Shown piece by piece: positions 26,989 through 38,900 of a DNA stretch of 64,000 nt. The position numbers and the translations under genes were made by a program. Source of the DNA: Pseudomonas sp. B20(2017) (lineage in GTDB: Bacteria > Pseudomonadota > Gammaproteobacteria > Pseudomonadales > Pseudomonadaceae); the NCBI RefSeq assembly GCF_002113125.1, contig NZ_NEJP01000010.1, forward strand, positions 182,596 through 246,595. Direction: 5' to 3'. A model generated the notes under the pieces. The model was given only the letters and a program-made list of their open reading frames with translations, searched no databases and had not been told where the DNA came from. Positions within the stretch are counted from its first letter, which is position 1, and every line of letters starts with the position of its first letter.

Positions 26989-29900
26989 ATGCAATTTCGC
27001 GAGCTGATGGCTGTTATTTCCACCCATGCGATCCGCCTTCAACAGGACGATGAAGACCTGGTCATTCTGGGCGACGACGACGCGCTGGACGACGCGCTTT
27101 GGGACAGCCTCGCCAAACACAAGGCGCAGTTGCTGGAACTGGTGGCGAGCCACGGCGGCGACTGGTCGAGCCCGGCGCTGCGTATCACCCCGGACATGCT
27201 GCCGCTGGTGCAACTGGATCAGCCGGCCATCGACCGAATCGTCGCCACCGTGCCGGGTGGCGTGGCGAATGTGCAGGACATTTATCCGCTGGCGCCGTTG
27301 CAGGAAGGTCTGCTTTATCTCCACCTCAGCGCGCCGGAAGGGGACCCCTACGTGTCGCAGGCGCGGTTCACCTTCGACAGTCGCGAACGGCTGGACACAT
27401 TTACTGACGCGTTGCGTCGGGTGATCGACCGCCACGACATTCTGCGCACTTCGTTCGTCTGGGAGCGTCTGGACGAACCTGTGCAAGTGGTCTGGCGCGA
27501 AGCCCCGCTGGTCTGTGAGGAAGTTGAACTCAATCACCGCAAGGACGTGCTCACGCAATTGCTGGCACGCCACGACCCACGACTCTTTCGCCTCGACCTG
27601 CAACAGGCCCCGTTGCTGCGACTGGTGTTCGCCGAGGATCCGGTCAACGACCGGGTGGTTGCATTGTTGCTGTTCCATCACATGATCATGGATCACCTCG
27701 CGCTCGATGTGGTACGCCGTGAGATTCAGGCTTATCTGTCCGGTCGCGACGCCGAAGTCGGTAGGGCGGTGCCGTTTCGCGACCATCTGGCGAGGGCACG
27801 TCTGGAGTCGGATGAGCAGGCGCACGAAGCATTTTTCCGCGAGATGCTCGGTGACATCGACGAGCCGACTCTGCCCGGTGGCTTGCACGATGTGCAGGGT
27901 GACGGTCAGGGCATCGAGGAAGTCTCGTGCATGCTTGAAGGCGATCTGAGCCAGCGTCTGCGCACTCAGGCGCGGCAACTGGGCGTGAGCGTGGCGAGCC
28001 TGATGCACCTGGCCATGGCGCGCGTGCTGGGGCAGTTGTCCGGGCGCACGGCGGTGGTGTTCGGCACGGTTCTGCTGGGGCGGATGAACGCCGCGGAGGG
28101 CGTCGAACAGGCATTGGGGATGTTCATCAATACCTTGCCGTTGCGGGTGGATGTCGGCGAGTCGAGCGTTCATGACAGCGTGCTGGCGACGCATCGGCGT
28201 CTGACCGCGCTGCTTGCCCATGAGCAGGCGTCCCTGGCACTGGCCCAGCGTTGCAGTGCGGTGGCGGTGCCGACGCCGCTGTTCAGCGCGATGCTCAACT
28301 ACCGCCACAGCAGCGTGGAAGAAGTCGCCGAGGTGATCGAGTTGTCGCCGGGGGTGCAGGTGCTGGGTGCCCGCGAGCGCACCAATTACCCGCTGACCAT
28401 CAACATCGACGACCTGGGTCAGGATCTGCGTATCACGGCGTTGGCCGACGTGACGCTCGGCGCCTCACGAATCGCCGGGTATCTGCGTACGGCGCTGGAA
28501 AATCTCGCCGATGCGTTGCAGAACAATCCGCAAGCCGCCATGCACAGCCTGAACATCTTGCCGTCAGCCGAGCGTGAGCACTGGTTGTCTGGCGTCAATA
28601 CGCCGCAGGCGAAGTTTCCCGACGCGCCGATGATCCATCAGCGATTCGAAGCACATGCGCACGCTCGGCCCGACGCCGTCGCATTGTTGTTCGAGGACAG
28701 GACGTACAGTTACGACGCAATCAACCGACAGGCCAACCGGGTGGCCCATCGCTTGCTCGCCCTGGGCATCCGCCCGGATGACCGGGTAGCCATTTGCGTC
28801 GAGCGCGGCCCGCAGATGATTGTCGGTTTGCTGGGCGTGCTCAAGGCGGGTGCCGGTTATGTGCCGATCGACCCGGCCTATCCGCTGGAACGGATTGCCT
28901 TCACCCTGCAAGACAGTGCACCGATAGCGGTGTTGATGCAGGCGGCGACGCTGGATCGGGTGGCCGGGCTATCCGTGCCGCAGATCGACCTCGACGACCA
29001 CGCTTTGCAGACCGAACCCGAATTCAACCCGCAGATCCCGGACTTGAATCCGGCGCATCTGGCCTATGTGATCTACACCTCTGGCTCCACCGGGCTGCCC
29101 AAAGGGGTGATGGTCGAACACCGCAACGTGGCACGCCTGTTTGGCGCGACCCACGACTGGTTCCGGTTCAATGCGCAAGACGTCTGGGCGTTGTTTCATT
29201 CGTTTGCCTTTGACTTCTCGGTCTGGGAAATCTGGGGCGCGCTGGCGTATGGCGGTCAGTTGCTGGTGGTGCCGCAGCGCATCAGCCGCTCGCCGGACGA
29301 GTGCTACGCGTTGCTCTGCCGAACGGGCGTCACCGTGCTCAACCAGACGCCGAGCGCGTTCCGCCAGTTGATCGCCGCCCAGGAGCGCAGTCCGTTGCAG
29401 CATTCGTTGCGCGAAGTGATTTTCGGCGGTGAGGCGCTGGAGCCTGGGTCGCTCAAACCCTGGTACGCGCGGATCGGCAACGCCGGCACCCGGCTGGTGA
29501 ACATGTACGGCATCACTGAAACCACGGTGCATGTGACCTATCGACCGCTGGTGGCGGCAGACGCGCAATTGACCGCGAGCAGCCCGATTGGGGTGCGCAT
29601 TCCCGACCTGCAACTGTACGTCCTCGATGCCCGCCGGGAGCCGGTGCCGGCCGGGGTCGTTGGAGAACTTTACGTTGGCGGCGCCGGGGTTGCCCGTGGT
29701 TATCTGAATCGTGAGGCGTTGACCGCCGAACGTTTCATCGCCGACCCGTTCAGCGGGCATGCCCACGCGCGTTTATACAAGACCGGCGATCTGGCACGGT
29801 GGACGCTGGAAGGCGAGCTTGAATACCTGGGACGCAATGACGATCAGGTGAAGATCCGTGGTTTCCGTATCGAACTCGGCGAGATTCAGGCACGCCTGTC

Positions 29901-32900
29901 ATCCTGCGACGGCGTGCGCGATGCGGTGGTGATCGCGCGCGAGAACAGCCCTGGAGACACGCGTCTGGTGGCGTACTGGCTGGCCGCCGAAGGTGGAGAG
30001 CCAAGCGTTGCGCAATTGCGCGATCACCTGCTGGTGTCGCTGGCCGACTATATGGTGCCGGGCGCGTTCGTGCGTCTCGACGCCTTCCCGCTGACCGCCA
30101 ACGGCAAGCTGGATCGCAAGGCGTTGCCGCAGCCGAACAATGAGGCCTTCGCCCGACGTGATTTTGAAGCGCCGCAGGGCGAGATCGAAGCCCGCATCGC
30201 AGCGATCTGGCAAACCTTGCTTGGGCTGGACCGAGTGGGCAGGCATGACAATTTCTTCGAGCTGGGCGGCCATTCGCTGCTGGCGGTGAAGCTGATCGAG
30301 CGCATGCGTCAACAGGACATGCAATGCGACGTTCGCGTGCTGTTCGGCCAGCCGAGCGTGGCGGCACTGGCCGCGACGTTGGGAGGGGATACCACGGTCA
30401 GCGTGCCGGCCAATCGCATCGAACCCGGTTGCACCCGTATCACCCCGGACATGCTGCCACTGGTCACGCTGGATCAAGCGTCCATCGACCGTGTCGTCGA
30501 AACCGTTGACGGCGGTATCGACAACGTACAGGACATCTACGCCCTGGCCCCGTTGCAAGCGGGGATTCTCTATCACCATCTGGCGACTGCCGACGGTGAC
30601 CCCTATGTGTTGCAAGCGCAGTTCGCCTTCGACGGACTGGCACAGATCAAGGCATTTGTCCGCGCGCTGAACAGCGTCATCGCCCGGCACGACATCCTGC
30701 GTACCAGCGTGGTCAGGGAAAACCTCGAGGAGCCGGTGCAAGTGGTGTGGCGTGCGGCGCCGCTGGCGCTGGAGCGGGTGGATGCCGATCCGCAGGACGG
30801 TGATGTGTTGCAGCAAATGCAGGCGCGCTTCGATCCGCGACACTATCGCCTGGACTTGCAGCGTGCGCCGTTGATGCGTTTCGCCTACACCGAGGATCCG
30901 TTGCAGAACCGCTGGGTCGGGATCTTGCTGTTGCACCACATCGTTCTCGACCACACGGCGCTTGAGGTGCTGGTGGCCGAGATGGGCGAAACACTTCACG
31001 GGCAAGCCGACGCGCTGCCGTACCCCGTGCAATATCGCAACTATGTCGCACAGGCCCGACTCGGTTCGAATGCGGCGACACAGGAAGCATTCTTTCGCGA
31101 CATGCTCGGCGACATCGTTGAGCCGACATTGGCGTTCGGTTTGCGCGACGTACTCGGCGATGGCAGCCGCATTGTGGACAGTGAGCTGGCACTGGATGAA
31201 GGCCTTGCCGGGCGTCTGCGCAAACAGGCCCGCGAGCTGGGCATCAGTGTGGCGAGCCTGGTGCATCAGGCCTGGGGCCAGGTGCTTGCACAGGTCTGCG
31301 GGCGCGAAGACGTGGTATTCGGCACCGTGCTGCTGGGGCGCATGCAGGGTGGCGAGGGCGCCGACCGTTCGCTGGGTATGTTCATCAACACGCTGCCGCT
31401 GCTGGTCAGTGTCGGGGCGACAGCGGTGGAGGCGGGTGTCAGGGCAACCCATGAGCGACTGGCGCAACTGCTGGTACACGAGCAAGCGTCACTGATGGTG
31501 GCGCAACGTTGCAGTGGCGTGACGGGGTCAGAACCGCTGTTCAACACGCTGCTCAACTATCGCCATAGTGCGGAGCAGTCGGCCACGCCGGGATGGGAAG
31601 GCATCCGGATTCTCGACTCTCGTGAACGCAGCAACTATCCGCTGGTGGTCAGCGTTGACGACCTTGGGCAGGGATTCCGGCTCTCTGTACAGGCAGTGCC
31701 GGAAGTGGACGGTGCGCGGGTCTGCGATTACCTGCAAACGGCGTTGCACAATTTGCTGAGCGCACTGGAACAAGACCGCAATGCGCCATTGAGTCAGGTG
31801 TCAATTTTGTCGGCGGCCGAGCGTCAGCGTGTGTTGGTCGGCTTCAATGTCACCGGTCGCGACTTTGCCCATGGTCATGTTGTGCACCAATTGTTTGAAG
31901 AGCGAGTGGCGCTCCAGCCTGACGCTGTGGCAGTGGAACAGGGCAGACAAAGCCTGAGCTACGACGGGTTGAACCGCCGCGCCAACCGACTGGCCCACCA
32001 TTTGATCGGTCTCGGCGTGCAACCGGATGATCGCGTGGCGATCTGCGTGCACCGTGGCCCGGAAATGCTGGTCGGGCTTCTGGCAATCTTCAAGGCCGGC
32101 GCCGGTTACGTCCCCGTCGATCCGGCGCATCCGGCAGAGCGCATCGCTTACCTGTTGCAGGACAGCGACCCGGTGGCGGTGCTAGCACAGACGGCCACCC
32201 GCAATCTGCTGGGCGCCGTGCCAGTGATCAATCTGGACAGCGAAGACTGGCAGCATCTGCCGGACGGCAATCCACAGTTGCCAGACCTGACCCCGGAACA
32301 TCTGGCCTACGTGATCTACACCTCGGGTTCCACCGGCCAGCCGAAAGGCGTGATGGTCGAACACGCCACTCTGGAAAACCTCGTGCACTGGCACGCTGAA
32401 GCGTTCGACCTGCACGCCGGCAGCCACACCGCCAGCGTCGCCGGGTTCGGTTTCGATGCCATGGCCTGGGAAGTCTGGCCGGCGTTGTGCGTCGGTGCGA
32501 CCTTGCACCTGCCACCGGCATCGGTGAGCAACGAACATCTGGACGAACTGCTCGACTGGTGGCGAGCGCAGCCGTTGCAGGTCAGCTTTTTGCCGACGCC
32601 GGTGGCCGAATACGCGTTCAGCCGCGAGTTGCAACATCCGACCCTGCGCACCTTGCTGATCGGCGGCGACAAGCTGCGTCAGTTCAGTCGCGAGCAGACC
32701 TTCGCCGTGATCAACAACTACGGCCCGACCGAGGCCACCGTGGTCGCCACCTCCGGCCCGGTCGAAGTCGGTCAGTCGCTGCACATCGGCCGACCGATTG
32801 CCAACGCCCGTATCTATCTGCTCGATGACCAGCAACGTCCGGTGCCGGTGGGTGTGACGGGCGAGTTGTATGTGGCTGGCGCCGGTGTTGCGCGGGGTTA

Positions 32901-35900
32901 CTTGAATCGTCCCGAGCTGACTGCCGAACGCTTCCTGAAGGATCCGTTCAACGACGGGCGCATGTATCGTACTGGCGACCTCGCACGCTGGCTGGCGGAC
33001 GGCAACATCGAGTACCAGGGCCGCAACGACGATCAGGTCAAACTGCGTGGCGTGCGGGTTGAACTGGGGGAAATCGAAGCCGCGCTGGCCAGCCATCCGG
33101 CGGTGCAAGAGGCGGTGGCGCTGGTGCGCGACGGTCAATTGCTGGTGTGGTTCACCGAGCGTGCGCCGACTGATCTCGAGGCCTTGCGCAATCATCTGCA
33201 AACCCGTTTGCCGCAAGCCCTGATCCCGGCGGCTTACGTGCGCCTCGACACCTTGCCGCTGACCGCCAACGGCAAACTCGACCGCAAGGCCTTGCCGGAG
33301 CCGGATCAAAGCGCATGGCTCAGCCGTGAATACGAAGCCCCGCAAGGCCCGGTGGAAACCGCGCTGGCGAAGATCTGGGCCGATGTCCTGAAGCTGGAAA
33401 AAGTCGGTCGCCACGACAACTTCTTCGAACTGGGTGGCCACTCGTTATTGGCCGTGAGCCTGATCGAACGTATGCGCCAGATCGGCCTGAGCACCGATGT
33501 GCGTGTGTTGTTCAGCCAGCCAACTCTGGCAGCCCTGGCCGCAGCGGTGGGCAGCGGTCGCGAAATCGAAGTGCCGGCCAACCGCATTCCTGAAGGTTGC
33601 ACCCACATCACCCCGGACTTGCTGAGCCTGACCGAGCTGGATCAGCCGAGCATCGACCGCATCGTCGCCTCGGTACCGGGCGGCGCGGCCAACGTGCAGG
33701 ACATTTACCCGCTGGCGCCGTTGCAGGAAGGCATTCTTTATCACCATTTGAGCGCTGCCGAAGGCGATCCCTACTTGTTGCAATCGCGTCTGGCCTTTGC
33801 CAGCGTCGAGCGCCTGCGTGCTTTTGCCAGCGCCTTGCAAAAGGTGATTGCGCGCCACGACATTCTGCGCACCAGCCTGGTTTGGGAAGGGTTGCCGAGC
33901 CCTCAGCAAGTGGTATGGCGGGAGGCTGAGCTGAGGGTGCAGTCGGTCGCTTTGAATCCGCAGGATGGCGATGTCCGCCATCAGTTGCGCGCACGATTCG
34001 ACGCCCGGGATTTTCGCCTCGACCTCGGTCAGGCACCGCTGATCCGTCTGATGTATGCCGAGGATCCGGCGCATGACCGGGTGGTGGGCGTGCTGTTGTT
34101 TCATCACGTCGTGCTGGATCACACCGCACTGGAGGTGGTTCGCCGGGACATGCAGGTGTACCTGGCGGAACAGCTCGAGCCTTTACCGCCCGCCGCGCCA
34201 TACCGCAACTACGTCCATCAGGCCCGCCAGGGTATCAGCGAGGAAGAACACGAAACCTTCTTTCGCGAAATGCTCGGCGATATTGACGAGCCGACCCTGC
34301 CATTCGGTTTGCAGGACGTACAGGGTGATGGCCGAAGCATCGAGGAGCACTCGCTGGCGCTGCCGCTGGATTTGAATCGGCACTTGCGCCGTCAGGCGCG
34401 GCAATACGGGGTCAGTGTCGCGAGCCTGTTTCATCTCGCCTGGGCGCGGGTACTGGCGGCGACTTCCGGGCGCCAGAGCGTGGTGTTCGGCACCGTGCTG
34501 CTGGGCCGCATGCAAGGCGGCGAAGGCGCGGATCGGGCATTGGGGATGTTCATCAACACCTTGCCGCTGCGCGTGGAGGTTGACGGGCAGCGTGTGCGCG
34601 AAGCGGTTCGAGTGGGTCATGAGCGGTTGGCCGCTTTACTGGGACACGAACATGCGTCGCTGGCACTGGCTCAGCGTTGCAGCGCCGTTGCCGCGCCGTT
34701 ACCGCTGTTCAGTGCGGTCCTCAATTATCGACACGGTGGTCATGACACTGAGCGACAGGCTGCCGATCAAGCCTGGCAGGGGATCGAATTTCTGGCCCAG
34801 GACGGGCGCACGAATTATCCGCTGACCCTTAGCGTCAACGATCTCGGCGATGGCTTCAACTTGTCGGTGCTGACCCCGGATCATGTGGGGGCACAGCGCG
34901 TCGGCGAGCTGATGCTCACCGCGCTGGCAGAACTGGCGACCGCGTTGACTGACAATCCTGAACAAGCCTTTGATCGACTGGACGTCCTGTCACCGGCGGC
35001 GCGCCAACGGGTGCTAGGAGACTTCAACGCGAGCACTGCCGTTTACCCGTCAGCGCAAGGTGTTCACCGACTGTTCGAAGCGCAGGTCCTGCGGGCGCCG
35101 GATGCCGTGGCGGTTCAGGCGGGCACGCAGCGCCTGACGTTCATGCAACTGAATCAGCGCGCCAATCAGCTGGCCCATCATTTGCGCGGGATGGGTGTCG
35201 GCCTGGATACGCGAGTGGCGATCTGTCTCAAGCGTGGCCCGGAAATGCTGGTCGGGTTATTGGCGATCCTCAAGGCCGGCGCCGCCTATGTACCGGTCGA
35301 CCCGGCTTATCCGACCGAGCGTATCGCTTACATGCTGGCCGACAGTGCGCCGGTGGCGGTGCTGGTTCGCGACGTCACATTGCCGGATCAGGCGGGCGTG
35401 CCGGTGATTGATCTCGCCCACGAGACCTGGCAAGACCTGTCGGTTGCCAACCCTCAGGTCGCCGATTTTACGCCGGACAACCTGGCCTACGTGATCTACA
35501 CCTCGGGTTCCACGGGGCAGCCGAAGGGCGTGATGGTCGAACACGCCACTCTGGAAAACCTCGTGCACTGGCACGCCGAAGCGTTCGACCTGCACGCCGG
35601 CAGCCATACCGCCAGCGTGGCCGGTTTCGGTTTCGATGCCATGGCGTGGGAAGTCTGGCCGGCACTGTGCGTCGGCGCGACCTTGCACCTGCCGCCGGCA
35701 TCGGTGAGCAACGAACATCTGGACGAACTGCTCGACTGGTGGCGAGCGCAGCCGTTGCAGGTCAGCTTTTTGCCGACGCCGGTGGCCGAATACGCGTTCA
35801 GCCGCGAGTTGCAACATCCGACCCTGCGCACCTTGCTGATCGGCGGCGACAAGCTGCGTCAGTTCAGTCGCGAGCAGACCTTCGCCGTGATCAACAACTA

Positions 35901-38900
35901 CGGCCCGACCGAGGCCACCGTGGTCGCCACCTCCGGCCCGGTCGAAGTCGGTCAGTCGCTACACATCGGCCGACCGATTGCCAACGCCCGTATCTATCTG
36001 CTCGATGACCAGCAACGTCCGGTGCCGGTGGGTGTGACGGGCGAGTTGTATGTGGCTGGCGCCGGTGTTGCGCGGGGTTACTTGAATCGTCCCGAGCTGA
36101 CTGCCGAACGCTTCCTGAAGGATCCGTTCAACGACGGGCGCATGTATCGTACTGGCGACCTCGCACGCTGGCTGGCGGACGGCAACATCGAGTACCAGGG
36201 CCGCAACGACGATCAGGTCAAACTGCGTGGCGTGCGGGTTGAACTGGGGGAAATCGAAGCCGCGCTGGCCAGCCATCCGGCGGTGCAAGAGGCGGTGGCG
36301 CTGGTGCGCGACGGTCAATTGCTGGTGTGGTTCACCGAGCGTGCGCCGACTGATCTCGAGGCCTTGCGCAATCATCTGCAAACCCGTTTGCCGCAAGCCC
36401 TGATCCCGGCGGCTTACGTGCGCCTCGACACCTTGCCGCTGACCGCCAACGGCAAACTCGACCGCAAGGCCTTGCCGGAGCCGGATCAAAGCGCATGGCT
36501 CAGCCGTGAATACGAAGCCCCGCAAGGCCCGGTGGAAACCGCGCTGGCGAAGATCTGGGCCGATGTCCTGAAGCTGGAAAAAGTCGGTCGCCACGACAAC
36601 TTCTTCGAACTGGGTGGCCACTCGTTATTGGCCGTGAGCCTGATCGAACGTATGCGCCAGATCGGCCTGAGCACCGATGTGCGTGTGTTGTTCAGCCAGC
36701 CAACTCTGGCAGCCCTGGCCGCAGCGGTGGGCAGCGGCCGCGAAATCGAAGTGCCGGCCAATCGCATTCCGCCTGGTTGCACCCACATCACCCCGGACCT
36801 GCTGAGCCTGACCGAGCTGGATCAGCCAAGCATCGACCGGATCGTCGCCTCGGTGCCGGGCGGTGCGGCGAACGTGCAGGATATTTACCCGTTGGCGCCG
36901 TTGCAGGAAGGCATTCTTTATCACCACATTACGGCAACCGGGGGAGATCCCTATCTGCTGCAATCGCGGTTGTCCTTCGACAGCCTCGAACGTGTCGACA
37001 GCTTTGCAGCAGCGCTGCGTCAGGTCATTGCACGCCATGACATCCTGCGCACGGCGGTGATCTGGCAAGAACTGGCCACGCCGATGCAAGTCGTGTGGCG
37101 TCACGTCGAACTGCCGGTGCAGGAAATCGTGCTTGACCCGGCGGATGGCGATGTCCTAGAGCAGTTGCACGGGCGCTTCGATGCCCGACACTACCGCCTC
37201 GACATCAGTCAGGCTCCGTTGCTGCGTCTGGTGTATGCCCGTGATCCCGTCCACGAGCGGGTGGTTGCAATGTTGCTGTTCCACCATGTCGTGCTCGATC
37301 ACACCGCGCTGGAGGTGGTGCAGCACGAAATGCTCGCCTGTCTGCAAGGGCACGAAGACTCTTTGGGCACGGCCGTGCCTTACCGCAACTACGTGGCGCA
37401 GGCGCGGCTGGGTGTCAGCGAGCAGGAGCATGAAACGTTTTTCCGCGACATGCTCGGCGACATTGACGAGCCGACCCTGCCGTTCGGCATGCAGGATGTG
37501 CAGGGAGACGGTCGCGACATCGAGGAAACCCGACAGGTCCTGACCGCTGCGACCGGTCAGCGTCTGCGCAGCCTGGCCCGGCAACTGGGCATCAGCGTGG
37601 CCAGCCTGTTCCACCTCGCGTGGGCGCAGGTACTGGCTGCGACGTCGGGGCAGGAGCGCGTGGTGTTCGGCACGGTGCTGATGGGCCGGATGCAGGGCGG
37701 CGAAGGCGCAGACCGGGCACTGGGGATGTTCATCAACACCTTGCCGCTGCGGGTCGATCTGGGGGCAACCCCGGTGCGCGAAGGGGCTCGGGCGACGCAT
37801 GCACGTCTGAGCGCGCTGCTCGGCCATGAGCACGCATCGCTGGCGCTGGCCCAGCGTTGCAGCGGCGTGGCCGCGCCGTCGCCGTTGTTCAGTGCGATGC
37901 TCAACTACCGGCACAGCGCCGACGAGGCGCAACAGCAAAACGTGCGTCAGGCCTGGCAAGGCATCGAGACCCTGAGCAGCGAGGAACGCACCAACTATCC
38001 GCTGAGTCTGGGCGTCGACGATCTGGGCAGTGGTTTTGTGCTCACCGCCATGACCCCGGCGAGCATCGGTTCGCAGCGCATCTGCGACTACATGCAGACC
38101 GCTCTGGAGACACTGGCGGATGCTCTGGAGCAGGCGCCGGATCAGCCGCTGAACAGCTTGCCGATTCTTGACGGCTCAGAGCGTCAACGGGTGCTTTACG
38201 ACCTTAACGTCACCGGCACCGCAGACGATCTGGAGCAAACCGTTCACGGGCTGTTCGAGGCGCAAGTCCAACGCACGCCGCAAGCCGTGGCAGTGCAGGC
38301 CGGCGAACGGCAACTGACTTATGCGGAGCTCAATGCTCAGGCCAACCGTCTTGCACATCACCTGCGTGAGCTGGGCGTAGGGCCGGATTCGCGGGTGGCG
38401 ATCTGTGTCGAGCGCGGACTGGAACTGGTAGTCGGTCTGCTCGGCATCCTCAAGGCTGGGGGTGCCTATGTGCCGCTGGACCCGGCGTACCCGGCGGAAC
38501 GTCTGGATTACATGCTCAAGGACAGCGCGCCGATAACGGTTCTGGTGCACGGGGCGACGCGTGAGTTGCTGGGCGAGAGCACTGCACGGGTGATCGATCT
38601 GGATCAGGCGCAATGGACATCCAACCCGGAGGACAACCCGCAAGTACCGGGCCTGAGCGCTTCGAACCTGGCTTACGTGATCTACACCTCCGGTTCGACC
38701 GGTGCGCCGAAGGGCGTGATGGTCGAGCACCGTGGCGTGGGCAACCTGCTGCACTGGAGTTCGCAGCTGTGTCCCGCCGTGACGGACGGTGCCTTGTTGC
38801 AGAAAACCCCGTTCAGTTTCGATGCCTCGGTCTGGGAGCTGTTCTGGCCTCTGAGCGCCGGGCTGCGTCTGGTCATGGCGCGTCCTGAAGGACATCGCGA

